NCBI RefSeq assembly: GCF_004345855.1
Contig: NZ_SLXN01000004.1
Location: 340,887-404,886 of the forward strand
DNA: 64,000 nucleotides
DNA from: Sphingomonas sp. BK235
GTDB taxonomy: Bacteria; Pseudomonadota; Alphaproteobacteria; Sphingomonadales; Sphingomonadaceae
Direction of reading: 5' to 3'
Part shown: piece by piece, positions 1 through 9,316 of the stretch
Position numbering within the stretch: the stretch's first letter is position 1
How the letters are laid out: every line of letters starts with the position of its first letter
Program-made: the position numbers and the translations under genes
The notes under the pieces: model-generated
Told to the model about the DNA's origin: nothing
The model's database searches: none
The model's input: only the letters and a program-made list of their open reading frames with translations

Positions 1-2667
1 GATCCCGGTGATCGAGAAGCCCGGTCCGTCATAGCCCGCGCTGACGCGATAGATCCATTTGGGCGTGGTCGCCTGCCCGCCGTTGACCCCGACGGAGTTG
101 AGCACCGGCTGCCCCGGCACCCCGCTGTCGAGCAGATTGTCGATGTAGCGCGTCGCCACGCCGCGCAGCGTCAGCGCGCCCGGCGCGGTCATGCCGAGCG
201 AGTCGAGCGCGACGCGATAGGAGGCGTCGATGTCGACCCCGCGCACCAGCTGGCGCGCCGCGTTGAACGGCTGGCTGCGGAACAATTTATACGGCTGCGT
301 CGGCGTGGAGCGGATCGGATCGTCGCTGATCGCGGTGCAGAATTGCGTCTGCCCCTGCTGGCACAGGTCGATGATCGCCTGCGCGCTGAAGCTGCTGATC
401 GCGTCGTCGACGTCGATGCGGAAATAGTCGACCGACAGGTTGAAGCCGGGCAGCCAGCGCGGCGTCAGCACGGCGCCCACGTTCCACGAATCGGCTTTCT
501 CGGGGCGCAGGTTGAGATTGCCCGTGACGGTGGCGGAGTAGCTGAACGTCGCGGGGCCGTTGGCGCCGTCGCTGGTATAGGCCGGGTTGCGCACCGAATC
601 GCTGTTGGCCGCGCCCGCCTGGAACAGCTCGTTGAGGTTGGGCGCGCGGATGTCGCGCGAGCGCGTGACGCGGAAGCGGATGTCCTCCACCGGCCGCCAC
701 GTCGCCCCCGCCTTCCACGTCGTGACATAGCCCGCGGTGGAATAGCGCGTCGCGCGCGCCGCGCCATTGACCTCCAGCCCGAGGCCGAGCGGCACCACCG
801 TCTCGAGATAGGCTTCCTTCACGTCATAGTCGCCGTTGGTGGGCAGGTAGTTGCCGACCGACCAGGCGTTGGCGGTGCTGGTCTGGGTGACGGTCGGCTG
901 GAACTCGGCGGGGACGAAGCCGCGGATCTTCTCGCGGCGATACTCGGCGCCGAGCGCGAGGCTGACGTCGCCCGCCCAGGTGGCGAAGGGGTTGAAGGCG
1001 ACGTTGGCGCCGGTGACCCATTGCTCCACCACCTCGTCGCGATAGGGATCGCCGAGCACGTAGCGCACCGCGGCGGGATCGGCGACGCCGACGCCGAGCC
1101 GGTTGAGCGGGACGCAGCCGGGCGCATCATTGGCCGGGTTGGCGTCGGTGTTGACGCGGCAGGCGATCGTGCCGCCCGCGGCGATCGCGTCGGTGGCGGC
1201 GTTCATCCGCGCCAGGTTCATGATGTTGCGGAGCTGCTCGCGCAGGTCGGCGCGCCCGTACTGGCCATAGACGTTCCAGGTGGCGGGGCGGCCGAACGCC
1301 TCGGTCTTGCCCTCCGCGCCGATGACGTAGCGCTGCACCTCGCGGCGGTTGTCGACCGCGCGGAACGGCAGGTCCGCGGCCGAGGTGGCGACCGTGACCG
1401 TGTTGATCCCGCTCAGCAGCGCGGGGCCGAGCGTGTTCTGGAGAAAGGCGTTATCGCTCTGATAGGTGATGCCGGTGGCGAGGTTGGGGCCGGCGTTGAA
1501 GAAGACGCGCTGGCGGTTGTACGAGCCCTCGGCGAACAGCTCGATGCCGTCGGCCACCTCGAAGCCCGCGCGCGCGAACACGCCGTGGCGGTCGTCCTCG
1601 GGGTCGAGCCCGATGCGGCGCCCGGTGTCGTTGACCTGCCAGTCGCCGCTTTGGGTCAGCGTCGGTGCCGCGCTGCCGCCCGGCGCGGGGAAGGTCAGCG
1701 CGCCGTAATTGTAGCGCTGCACCGCGCCGCCCGCGCCGAAATAATAGCCGCGCAGCCGGTTGGCGGTGCCCCCCGAGGAGGCGGTGACGATGCCGCCGGG
1801 CGTCGAATTGGCGGCGCCGACCTGGCGGCGGATCAGGAACTGCGGGGTGGTGCTGGTCGCGGTCCAACTGGGATCCTGGATGCGGACATAGCCGGTCGCG
1901 TTCCAGTCGCGGTCGACCTGGAAGATACCGTCGCGATGCGCCAGCTCGGCGTTGACGACGAGATGCCCGCGCCCGCCCGCGAAGCTGAGCCCGCCGGTGA
2001 CCGCGAGCGAGTAATTGTACCCGTCGCCCTTGTCGGTGATGCCCGTGTCGGCGCTGACCTTGATCCCCTCATATTGCTTGTCGAGCACGAAGTTGACGAC
2101 GCCCGCCACCGCGTCCGAGCCATAGGCCGCCGAGGCGCCGCCGGTGACGACCTCGACGCTCTTCACCAGCGCCTGGGGAATGGTGTTGACGTCGACCAGC
2201 CCGGTGATCGTCGAGGCGACCGAGCGGCGCCCGTCGAGCAGCACCAGGGTGCGCGTCTCGCCGAGGTTGCGCAGGTTGAGCGCGTTGATCCCGGCCTGGC
2301 CGCTGCTGAGATTGAGCCGCGAATTGGCCGGCCGGGTCGAGCCGGCCAGTGCGGGCAGCTGGTTGACGAAGTCGGCGATGTTGTTGCTGGGCGAGCCGTT
2401 CTGGATCTCCTCCTGGCTCAGCACGGTGAGCGGCGTGGGCGCCTCGAACCCGCTGCGCAGCACGCGCGAGCCGGTGACGACCACGTCGCTCGCGCTGCCC
2501 GCGTCGGTCGTCGGCGCGGGGTCGACCTGCGCGGCGGCGAGCTCGCCCGCCGCGGGCGTCGCGGGGGCGGTCTGCGCCGCGGCGGGCAGCGCGAGCGCCG
2601 CCGCGAGCGCGCCGGCGGCCCATCCCGCGAGGAGCGCGCCGCGCCCGAACTGCCGCTGTTCTGTCAT
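1..2667 (-). CDS. TonB-dependent outer-membrane receptor, C-terminus cut by window edge
   Basis: Outer-membrane beta-barrel receptor for TonB-driven uptake. The reading frame is open for 889 codons from the ATG at 2667 to the window edge, so the end of the barrel is missing. A Sec signal peptide (MTEQRQFGRGALLAGWAAGA..., then an Ala-rich core ending in AAAQ) is followed by a TonB box-like VVVTGSRV and a plug domain with GETRTLVLLDGRR and GGASAAYGSDAVAGVVNF. The large loop-rich barrel with DIRAPNLNELF and NLRPEKADSWNVG is typical of the large sphingomonad receptors for carbohydrate or other organic substrates. An AGGGGG Shine-Dalgarno sequence sits about 7 bases before the start. The substrate cannot be told from sequence, and no neighbouring catabolic gene gives a hint. 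Confidence 0.93.
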   Translation of the reverse strand, partial: MTEQRQFGRGALLAGWAAGALAAALALPAAAQTAPATPAAGELAAAQVDPAPTTDAGSASDVVVTGSRVLRSGFEAPTPLTVLSQEEIQNGSPSNNIADFVNQLPALAGSTRPANSRLNLSSGQAGINALNLRNLGETRTLVLLDGRRSVASTITGLVDVNTIPQALVKSVEVVTGGASAAYGSDAVAGVVNFVLDKQYEGIKVSADTGITDKGDGYNYSLAVTGGLSFAGGRGHLVVNAELAHRDGIFQVDRDWNATGYVRIQDPSWTATSTTPQFLIRRQVGAANSTPGGIVTASSGGTANRLRGYYFGAGGAVQRYNYGALTFPAPGGSAAPTLTQSGDWQVNDTGRRIGLDPEDDRHGVFARAGFEVADGIELFAEGSYNRQRVFFNAGPNLATGITYQSDNAFLQNTLGPALLSGINTVTVATSAADLPFRAVDNRREVQRYVIGAEGKTEAFGRPATWNVYGQYGRADLREQLRNIMNLARMNAATDAIAAGGTIACRVNTDANPANDAPGCVPLNRLGVGVADPAAVRYVLGDPYRDEVVEQWVTGANVAFNPFATWAGDVSLALGAEYRREKIRGFVPAEFQPTVTQTSTANAWSVGNYLPTNGDYDVKEAYLETVVPLGLGLEVNGAARATRYSTAGYVTTWKAGATWRPVEDIRFRVTRSRDIRAPNLNELFQAGAANSDSVRNPAYTSDGANGPATFSYSATVTGNLNLRPEKADSWNVGAVLTPRWLPGFNLSVDYFRIDVDDAISSFSAQAIIDLCQQGQTQFCTAISDDPIRSTPTQPYKLFRSQPFNAARQLVRGVDIDASYRVALDSLGMTAPGALTLRGVATRYIDNLLDSGVPGQPVLNSVGVNGGQATTPKWIYRVSAGYDGPGFSITGI

Positions 2668-2913
2668 CTCTGCCCCCTATGACCCTGACCGGGCCGATGC
2701 GTTGCGCCCGGCCCGGTGGGACCAGACGTCGCCCTCGCTGCGCGCGCCCGCGGCCTCGGTCGTTCGCGCGCCGGGCGGTCGGGTAACGGCGGTGAAGGTG
2801 AAGCGCCGCGACCGGAAGCGTCAAGCGCCGTGTCGTTTCCGAGGGTTGGGAGCGGCATAGACGCGGGATATGGGTGCGCGACCGTGGTCGCGGCGGGGGC
2901 GGCGCCCCGGCCG

Positions 2914-3747
2914 CTAGAGCAGCAATTCCTGCGGCGTCATCCGCCCGACATGGCCGCCGCCGCGGCGCCGCGCCATCTCGGTCTCCGCGGTGTAGCGCAC
3001 GTCGGGGTCGCGGTCGGTGAGGAACTTGACCAGGCTCTCCTCCTCGATCTCGCGCCACTCCTTGCCGCGATCGGGGCCGTAGCGGACGCGCGGCAGCAGC
3101 CCGGGCTCGCTGGTCCATTGGATCAGCTGCGCCACCGAGGCCTCGTTGAGCTGGTCGCGCAAATGGTGCGCGGTGACATAAGCGTCGGGGAAGGCGCGGT
3201 GCGCGGGCAGCCCGCGCTCATGCTCCAGCCCGGCGGGCTTGCGCCAGTAGCGCAGCACCTGGTTGGAGAAGCTCGGGCTGTCGGGCCACAACCGCAGCGC
3301 GCATTTCCACGTGCAGATCCAGTCGGCACCATGGGTCAGCGCGGGGGTGCAGAACTGCTCCTCGAACGCCGAGCGGTGCGCCGCCAGCGCGACGCGGCGC
3401 GGATAGGGATCGAGCACCTGGCGCGCGACATCGTGCCACCACGGCGCGTCGGCGACGTCCTCGTCGCGGATATGGTGCACCGCCTGGGTGATCGCGGGCA
3501 TCGGCCGGCCCGGGTTGACGAGGATGTTGCCGCCCTCGCCGTACAGCTCCCAGCGGCCGTCGGCGCCGAGCGCGACATCCTGCCAGCCGACCTCGCACAC
3601 CGCGTGCGCGGGCGGGGCCGAGCCGGTGGTCTCGAGGTCGATGACGCGGACGATCTGCGGCTGCGGGCGACGGGCGTAGCTCATGTGCCGCGCTATGTGG
3701 GGCGGCGGCGCGGGGAATGCCAGCGTGAGGTAGGGGGCGGTGGGCAT
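2914..3747 (-). CDS. DnaQ-like 3'-5' exonuclease family protein
   Basis: A 277-residue protein with the RNase H-like exonuclease fold. The ExoI motif VIDLETTG (residues about 34-41) supplies the D-x-E metal ligands. An ExoIII-like stretch HRAFPDAYVTAHHL (near residue 183) has the His and Asp of DEDDh enzymes. The ExoII region reads AAHRSAFEEQF, where the family normally has aHNxxFD, so the expected Asp is a Glu and the Asn an Arg. It may be a divergent or weakened nuclease. The start at 3747 is preferred because AGGAAG lies just upstream; an internal Met at 3684 begins closer to the domain. It stands alone, with repeats upstream. Confidence 0.78.
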   Translation of the reverse strand: MPTAPYLTLAFPAPPPHIARHMSYARRPQPQIVRVIDLETTGSAPPAHAVCEVGWQDVALGADGRWELYGEGGNILVNPGRPMPAITQAVHHIRDEDVADAPWWHDVARQVLDPYPRRVALAAHRSAFEEQFCTPALTHGADWICTWKCALRLWPDSPSFSNQVLRYWRKPAGLEHERGLPAHRAFPDAYVTAHHLRDQLNEASVAQLIQWTSEPGLLPRVRYGPDRGKEWREIEEESLVKFLTDRDPDVRYTAETEMARRRGGGHVGRMTPQELLL

Positions 3748-3763
3748 GTCGCTTCCTCACTGC

Positions 3764-4036
3764 CGTCATCCTGAGCTCGTCTCAGGATCCACCGGGCAGC
3801 GCTTCCCGGCGGCGGTGGCGACGCGCGACGGTGCCGCGAGCATGGCCCTCGCCGCGGCAGCCGCGCGTGTCGCTGGAGGCGGCTCGCTCCACGCTGCCCG
3901 GTACTCGCGGGCTGGAGTCGGTGGCCGTGGGCTCCGGCGTTCGCCGGAGCACGGTGACGGTCGGGAGGAGATAAGTCGTACTCACACGCACCGGCGCGTG
4001 CGGACGAGTGGATCCTGAAACGAGTTCAGGATGACG
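3764..4036. repeat. Inverted pair of intergenic palindromic repeats (GGATCC type)
   Basis: Two copies of a 28-29 base palindromic element lie in opposite orientation at 3764-3792 (CATCCTGAGCTCGTCTCAGG core) and 4008-4036 (GGATCCTGAAACGAGTTC core). They enclose about 215 bases with no convincing gene. The same family recurs near 18.6, 21.1, 21.4, 30.8 and 31.2 kb. The whole gap 3748-4120 holds nothing else recognisable. The function is unknown; each copy can form a hairpin. Confidence 0.85.
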
Positions 4037-4120
4037 GCAGGGAGAGAGGTGAGCGCCTCGGTTACCAGCGGGCGGCGGGGCGGCGGGCGCCGCGCCGCGC
4101 TGCCGCCCCGCCCCTTCAGC

Positions 4121-4801
4121 TCAGCGCCGGAACGGGTCCTCGAACGGCGACACCGGGCCGCGCAGCTCGCCCGCCTCGGCCGCCTCGGCGTCGCGCGCGG
4201 CCTGCTCGCGCTCGGCGCGGAGCGAGGCGATCAGCGCCTCGCGGTCGCCGTCGAGCCGCGGGTCATTGGCCTGCTGCTCGATCCCCGCCGCCTTGGCCGC
4301 CTTGGCCACCGCCGCGTCCAGCTCGCGCTGCGTCGTGAGGCCGAGCGTCACCGGGTCCTTCGGCGTGATGTTGCCGATGTTCCAGTGGCTGCGGTCGCGG
4401 ATCGCGGCGATCGTCGTGCGCGTCGTGCCGATCAGGTTGCCGATCGCGCCGTCGCTGATCTCGGGGTGGTTGCGGATGATCCAGGCGATGCCGTCGGGCT
4501 TGTCCTGGCGCTTGCTGACCGGCGTGTAGCGCGGGCCCTTGGTGCGGCGCACCTGGTCGGGGCCCTTGGTCATCTTCATGCGATAGGCGGGATCGGCCTG
4601 CGCCTTGTCGATCTCCTCCTGCGTCACCTCGTGCGCGCGGACGGGGTCGCGCCCGGTCAGCTTGGTGGCGGCGGTGTCGTCCGCGATCGCCTGCACCTCG
4701 AGGATGTGCAGCCCGCAGAAGTCGGCGATCTGCTCGAACGAGAGCGCGGTATTGTCGACCAGCCAGGAGGCGGTGGCGTGGGGCATGAGCGGCTGGGCCA
4801 T
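4121..4801 (-). CDS. trcR: Cell-cycle transcriptional regulator TrcR (DUF1013 family)
   Basis: A 226-residue member of the DUF1013/TrcR family, conserved across Alphaproteobacteria and reported as an essential transcription-associated cell-cycle factor in Caulobacter. The protein opens with MAQPLMPHATASWLVDN and ALSFEQIADFCGLH, followed by a GIAWIIRNHPEISDGAIGNLIGTT helix-turn-helix-like segment and ITPKDPVTLGL, all typical of the family. The C-terminus is Ala/Glu-rich and charged. The ATG at 4801 is chosen over an upstream ATG at 4891 because GGAG lies 8 bases before it and the family starts here. Confidence 0.9.
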   Translation of the reverse strand: MAQPLMPHATASWLVDNTALSFEQIADFCGLHILEVQAIADDTAATKLTGRDPVRAHEVTQEEIDKAQADPAYRMKMTKGPDQVRRTKGPRYTPVSKRQDKPDGIAWIIRNHPEISDGAIGNLIGTTRTTIAAIRDRSHWNIGNITPKDPVTLGLTTQRELDAAVAKAAKAAGIEQQANDPRLDGDREALIASLRAEREQAARDAEAAEAGELRGPVSPFEDPFRR

Positions 4802-4934
4802 GCGGGATACTCCATAAATGCAAAGGGCCGCCCCTTCCCGGAGCGGCCGCCTGTTGCCCAACGACTTAGTGCGTGGCGCGCGCGAGGGCAAGCACGCTCG
4901 GCGCGCGGCGCCGCGCTGCCCTTGAGGCGCGGGC

Positions 4935-6599
4935 TCAGGCCGCCGCGGCCCAGCGCGCGCGATCGCGTCCCGCGGTCTTGGCGTCGTACAGCGCGGCGTC
5001 GGCGCGGCGATACAGCCGCTTCCACTCCGCCTCGGTGGCGATCGGCCCGCGCTCGCTGCCGAGCGACGCGGTCACCGCCAGGTCGAACGGCATCCGCGCC
5101 GCGCGCACCGCGCCGAGGATCTGCTCGGGCAGGTCGGTCAGCGCGGCGGGGACCAGCATCGCGAACTCCTCGCCGCCGACGCGCGCCACCAGCGCCTCCG
5201 CCGGCGCCACCGCGAGCAGCGCGCGCGCGAAGGTGCGCAGCACCTCGTCGCCGCCGTCATGCCCGAGCGTGTCGTTGACCTGCTTGAAATGGTCGATGTC
5301 GATCAGCACCAGCAGTTGCTGGTCGGCGCGCCCGATCGCCTCGCGCAGGAAGCTGCGGCGGTTCATCAGCCCGGTCAGCGGATCGCTGTCCGCGAGCAGC
5401 CGCGCCAGCATCTCCTGCTCGCGCGCGGCGTCGCGCTCCCCCACCACCAGCTTGATCCGCCACGCGATCACCAGCGCGCTGCACGAGGCCTCCAGCGCCA
5501 TCGCCACCAGCGTCGAATTGTCGACGAAGAAGTTCCACTCCACCAGCCCCGCCGCCTGCGCGATCCGCAGCCCGGCGAAGGCGAAGGGCGTGCCCCAGGC
5601 CAGCACGAACACGCGCGCGTGCGGGCTGTCCGCCTGCCAGCCGCGCCACAGCAGCGGCAGCGCCAGCGCGGCGGCCGCGGCGAAGGCGACGGTGAGCAGC
5701 GCGTCGAGCAGCTGCGCCTGCCACGGCATCAGCGCGACGTAGAGCGTGCTGGTCGCCAGCACCGCTCCCACCGCGATCACGGTCGCGCGCCCGACCCAGC
5801 CGGCGAAGACGCGCGGGTGGAAGAAGCGCCGCGCGAACAGGATCGCGAAGCTGAGCGCGAGCGCGAGCAGCACGGTGTTGAGCCGCAGCCGCAGATTATT
5901 GTCCAGCCCGGTCAGCTGCCCGAGCAGCCCCGACGAGCTGACGCCATAGGCCAGCAGGCACAGCACCATCGCGCAATAGGGCGGGTGGAAGCGCTGGCGC
6001 AGCGCGGCGCCGAGCGCGAGATTGGACATCAGCAGCGCCACGCACAACCCGCCGAAGGCCGCGTAGAAAGCGGCCATCGCCACCTCCATCCGGTGCGACT
6101 GCGCGGGGGTGGCGAGCCGCGGGTCGAGCACGATCGCACGGGTCACCGGCGCGGCGCGCACGTGCCACAGCAGGGCGACCGCGCGCGCGGAATGTGGCGG
6201 CAGCGCCAGCTCGAACACCGCGCCGAGGCGCAGGTCGCGCCAGGCGGTGGCGCTGGTGAAGCCGGTGGTGCGGATCGCGCCGTCGGCGTAGCGGACGTGG
6301 AGCGCCACCGCGCCCTGCCACACGCTGGCCGAGCGCACGCGCGCGTCGGCCGCCGCGGCGGGGAGGCGCGGCGCGAGCACCCAATAATCGCCGGGGCCGG
6401 CACCGCGCTGCGGGCTGCGGCAGTCGAAACCGCGCGGGTGCGCGAAGATGGCGGCGGCGGTGTCCCCGGGCTGGGCGCGGCGAAAACAGGTGGCGAGCGG
6501 GGTGCCGGCCAGTGCCGCGGCGGGCGGCACACAGGCGATCACGGCCGCCAGCACGGCGACGACGCGCATGATCCAGCGTGAGAACCTGCCCCCGACCAT
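4935..6599 (-). CDS. Membrane diguanylate cyclase (7TM-type sensor plus GGDEF)
   Basis: A 554-residue protein predicted to make cyclic di-GMP. It has a signal peptide (residues about 1-32), a periplasmic beta-rich region like 7TMR-DISM extracellular domains, about seven hydrophobic segments (residues about 190-370), and a C-terminal GGDEF domain. The domain carries DPLTGLMNRRSF, IDIDHFKQVNDTLGHDGGDE and the active-site signature VGGEEF, so it is probably catalytic. No RxxD inhibitory site is visible at the usual position before the signature, so product inhibition may be absent. No EAL domain is present. The start could also be the Met at 6569; neither has a clear ribosome binding site. Confidence 0.9.
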   Translation of the reverse strand: MVGGRFSRWIMRVVAVLAAVIACVPPAAALAGTPLATCFRRAQPGDTAAAIFAHPRGFDCRSPQRGAGPGDYWVLAPRLPAAAADARVRSASVWQGAVALHVRYADGAIRTTGFTSATAWRDLRLGAVFELALPPHSARAVALLWHVRAAPVTRAIVLDPRLATPAQSHRMEVAMAAFYAAFGGLCVALLMSNLALGAALRQRFHPPYCAMVLCLLAYGVSSSGLLGQLTGLDNNLRLRLNTVLLALALSFAILFARRFFHPRVFAGWVGRATVIAVGAVLATSTLYVALMPWQAQLLDALLTVAFAAAAALALPLLWRGWQADSPHARVFVLAWGTPFAFAGLRIAQAAGLVEWNFFVDNSTLVAMALEASCSALVIAWRIKLVVGERDAAREQEMLARLLADSDPLTGLMNRRSFLREAIGRADQQLLVLIDIDHFKQVNDTLGHDGGDEVLRTFARALLAVAPAEALVARVGGEEFAMLVPAALTDLPEQILGAVRAARMPFDLAVTASLGSERGPIATEAEWKRLYRRADAALYDAKTAGRDRARWAAAA

Positions 6600-6705
6600 G
6601 CGATGGCGCTTAACCGCGCGAACCCGAAGGGAAGGTTAACGGCGCGATCATATATTGCGCCGCGCGCGGGAGGTCAGCACGTGATCGGCAAGGCGGCGGC
6701 GGTCA

Positions 6706-6724
6706 CGCACGACGGAATCGTGCG
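6706..6724. terminator. Small hairpin downstream of murA
   Basis: CGCACGA and TCGTGCG form a perfect 7-bp inverted repeat with a 5-base loop, in the gap just after the murA stop (transcription leftward). It lacks a T-run, so it is only a weak terminator candidate. Confidence 0.35.
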
Positions 6725-6772
6725 CGGACGCGACGCAACGGACCTTCTCATCCGGCGTCGCAGCGCGCCCGC

Positions 6773-8071
6773 TCAGCCGCCCGAATCGCGCTCGATATCC
6801 GCCCCCACCGCGGAAAGCTTCTCTTCCAGCCGCTCATAGCCGCGGTCGAGGTGGTAGACCCGCGCCACCGCGGTCTCGCCCTCGGCGACCAGCCCCGCGA
6901 TGATCAGGCTCATCGAGGCGCGCAAATCGGTGGCCATCACCGGCGCGCCGACCAGCCGGTCGACCCCCTTCACCACCGCGGTGCGGCCGTGCACCTGGAT
7001 GTCCGCCCCCATCCGCGCCAGCTCGGGGACGTGCATGTAGCGGTTCTCGAAGATCGTCTCGGTCAGCACGCTGGTGCCGTCGGCCTTGCACAGCATCGCC
7101 ATGAACTGCGCCTGCATGTCCGTCGCGAAGCCCGGATAGGGCGCGGTGGAGAGCGTCAGCGGCGCCAGCTTGCCTTCGCTGCTCACCACGATCGAGTCGC
7201 GCCGCTCCTCGATCCCCACGCCGGCGGCGCGCAGCGCGTCGAGCGTCGCGCCCATGTCGGCGGCGTTGACATTGGCGAGCTCGACCGTCCCGCCCGCCAC
7301 CGCCGCGGCGCAGGCATAGCTGCCCGCCTCGATCCGGTCGGGCATCACGCCATAGGTGGCGCCGTGCAGCTCGGCGACGCCCTCGATCTCGAGCGTCTCG
7401 GTGCCGATCCCCTCGATCCGCGCGCCCATCGCGACGAGGCAGCGGCACAGGTCGACGATCTCGGGCTCGCGCGCAGCATTCTCGATCCGGCTGCTGCCCT
7501 TCGCGGTCACCGCCGCCATCAGCACGTTCTCGGTCGCGCCCACCGACACGATCGGGAAGGTGTAGCGCCCGCCGCCGAGCCGTCCGCCCCCCCCTGCCTG
7601 TCTGGGAGCGGTGGCGGTGACGTAACCGGCCGACATCTCCAGATCGGCGCCAATTGCCTGCAAGGCCTTGAGATGCAGATCGATCGGCCGGTTGCCGATG
7701 GCGCAACCGCCCGGCAGCGACACGCGCGCCTGGCCCGCGCGCGCCAGGATCGGCCCCAGCACCAGGATCGAGGCGCGCATCTTGCGCACGATGTCATAGG
7801 GCGCCTCGGTCGAGGTGAGCTGGCCGGCGCGGATCGTCATCACGCGACCGAAGTCCTCGGGCCGGCTGCCCTCGATCGTGGTCGAGGCGCCGAGCTGGTT
7901 GAGCAGATGGCCGAAGCCGTCGACGTCGGCGAGCCGCGGCAGGTTGCGCAGCGTCAGCGGCTCGTCGGTGAGCAGCGCGCAGGGCATCAGGGTCAGCGCG
8001 GCGTTCTTCGCGCCGGAGATGGGCAGGCGGCCGTTCAGGCGGTTGCCGCCGCGGATGAGAATGCGATCCAT
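6773..8071 (-). CDS. murA: UDP-N-acetylglucosamine 1-carboxyvinyltransferase
   Basis: First committed enzyme of peptidoglycan synthesis: transfers enolpyruvate from PEP to UDP-GlcNAc in the cytoplasm. The 432 residues cover the full two-lobed EPSP-synthase-like fold. Visible family landmarks are [15 protein letters not shown] near the N-terminus (catalytic Lys), [16 protein letters not shown] containing the Cys that forms the PEP adduct (target of fosfomycin), and [11 protein letters not shown] and [16 protein letters not shown] near the C-terminus. A Gly-rich insertion ([11 protein letters not shown], encoded near 7570-7605 across a run of C on the plus strand) sits just before [14 protein letters not shown]. 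It keeps frame and probably lies on a surface loop. Confidence 0.97.
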   Translation of the reverse strand: MDRILIRGGNRLNGRLPISGAKNAALTLMPCALLTDEPLTLRNLPRLADVDGFGHLLNQLGASTTIEGSRPEDFGRVMTIRAGQLTSTEAPYDIVRKMRASILVLGPILARAGQARVSLPGGCAIGNRPIDLHLKALQAIGADLEMSAGYVTATAPRQAGGGGRLGGGRYTFPIVSVGATENVLMAAVTAKGSSRIENAAREPEIVDLCRCLVAMGARIEGIGTETLEIEGVAELHGATYGVMPDRIEAGSYACAAAVAGGTVELANVNAADMGATLDALRAAGVGIEERRDSIVVSSEGKLAPLTLSTAPYPGFATDMQAQFMAMLCKADGTSVLTETIFENRYMHVPELARMGADIQVHGRTAVVKGVDRLVGAPVMATDLRASMSLIIAGLVAEGETAVARVYHLDRGYERLEEKLSAVGADIERDSGG

Positions 8072-8209
8072 CGCGCCGCTCTATCGAAGCCCCGCGCGGT
8101 CGCCAAGGACGCGTGACGCGCGGCTCCGCCGCCGCCGCTTGATCGGTTTTAATGCACGTTGGTCTATCCCCCGCGTAACGAACGTGGAGATCAAGGGGAT
8201 ATCCACCGG

Positions 8210-8950
8210 GTGCCAGCGCGTAGCCTCGCCGACAGGATCGGCGACATGATAACCCTGAGCCCGCCCGAGCGGGCGGCGCTCGACCAGCTCGGCGAGCGCG
8301 AGCGCTCGGTCCGCAAGGGCATGACGCTGGTGCGCGAGAACGAACGGTCGACCGAGTTGTTCACGCTCAAGAGCGGCATGCTGATCGCGTACATGCTGCT
8401 CGACGACGGCAGCCGCCAGATCCTGCGCTTCATCTTCCCGGGCGACCTGGTGGGCATGGCGGTGATCGCCTTCGGCAAGGCGCCGCATGCGCTGCTGGCG
8501 CTGGCGGACAGCGTGGTGGTGCCGATCGATCGCCAGCAGGTCGCCGACATCGTGTTCCGCCACCCGCGCGTCGCGCTCGCGCTCGCCGCGCTGGAGCAGG
8601 TGGAGCGCGCGACGCTGACCGACCGGCTCGCCGGGTTGGGGCGGCTGTCGGCCAGGGCGCGCGTCGCGGCGGTGCTGCTCGACATCCGCGACCGGCTGCG
8701 GCGGCAGGACGAGGTGGTGGGCAACACCTTCACCCTGGGGCTGACGCAGGAAGAGATCGGCGACGCCACCGGGCTCACCGCGGTGCACGTCAACCGCATG
8801 TTGCGCCAGCTCGAGGACCAGGGCCTGATCGCGCGCGCCAACGGCCGCGTCACGTTGCTCGACGAGGCGCGGCTCAAGCGCAGCGCCAATCATGTCGACC
8901 GGCTCGCCACGGTGGACCTCAACTGGCTGCCCGGTCCGGCGATCGGGTAA
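8210..8950 (+). CDS. Crp/Fnr-family transcriptional regulator
   Basis: A cyclic-nucleotide-binding-like N-terminal domain (FTLKSGMLIAYMLLDDGSRQI, FIFPGDLVGM) is joined by a dimerisation helix to a C-terminal winged helix-turn-helix (LTQEEIGDATGLTAVHVNRMLRQLEDQGLI). There is no N-terminal Cys cluster, so it is unlikely to be an oxygen-sensing FNR. The effector is unknown. The GTG at 8210 is preferred because AAGGGG precedes it by about 11 bases; a TTG at 8159 and an ATG at 8246 are also possible, and the ATG would still retain the domain. It diverges from murA. Confidence 0.85.
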   Translation: MPARSLADRIGDMITLSPPERAALDQLGERERSVRKGMTLVRENERSTELFTLKSGMLIAYMLLDDGSRQILRFIFPGDLVGMAVIAFGKAPHALLALADSVVVPIDRQQVADIVFRHPRVALALAALEQVERATLTDRLAGLGRLSARARVAAVLLDIRDRLRRQDEVVGNTFTLGLTQEEIGDATGLTAVHVNRMLRQLEDQGLIARANGRVTLLDEARLKRSANHVDRLATVDLNWLPGPAIG

Positions 8951-9316
8951 GCGGCGCGGCCGGACGCGGGATCGCCATTCCGGGTCCACGATGACGCAGC
9001 GGCGCGCGCCCCGTTTCTGGCCGATCCCGCGCCGGGCGCGATGCCATCGCGACCCGCCTTGTCACTCGCACGGCGGCAGTATCCAGCGCGCAGCGCGGCA
9101 CCGCCGCATAGATGAACCCGCCGATCCTCCAGATACTTATCACCGCCGCGCTTTATCCTCATCGCGTTCATCGACACCAGCAAGTCTATCGTTCGAGCAA
9201 CTCGTCCTTAACGCTATGCTAATGATGATGCGCCGCGCGGCTTCATCGCCCGGTCACGGAAGCTTCGTGAATCCGAAACAGCGCTGATCTAGCCGGCGCC
9301 CCGAGAAGGGGAGCCC
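8951..9316. other. Intergenic region upstream of a TonB receptor
   Basis: About 370 bases without a supported gene. The right half (9140-9260) is less GC-rich than its surroundings and includes CTATGCTAAT, a possible -10 region for the downstream receptor. No repeat or operator is clear. Confidence 0.4.

Noticed and set aside
343..2682. Long open frame on the plus strand (over 700 codons) opposite the first TonB receptor
   Set aside because: Arg/Ala/Gly-rich translation without any domain; a codon-bias shadow of the receptor gene on the other strand.
7570..7605. Frameshift in murA at a run of C
   Set aside because: The conserved MurA sequence continues in the same frame on both sides; only a Gly-rich insertion is present.
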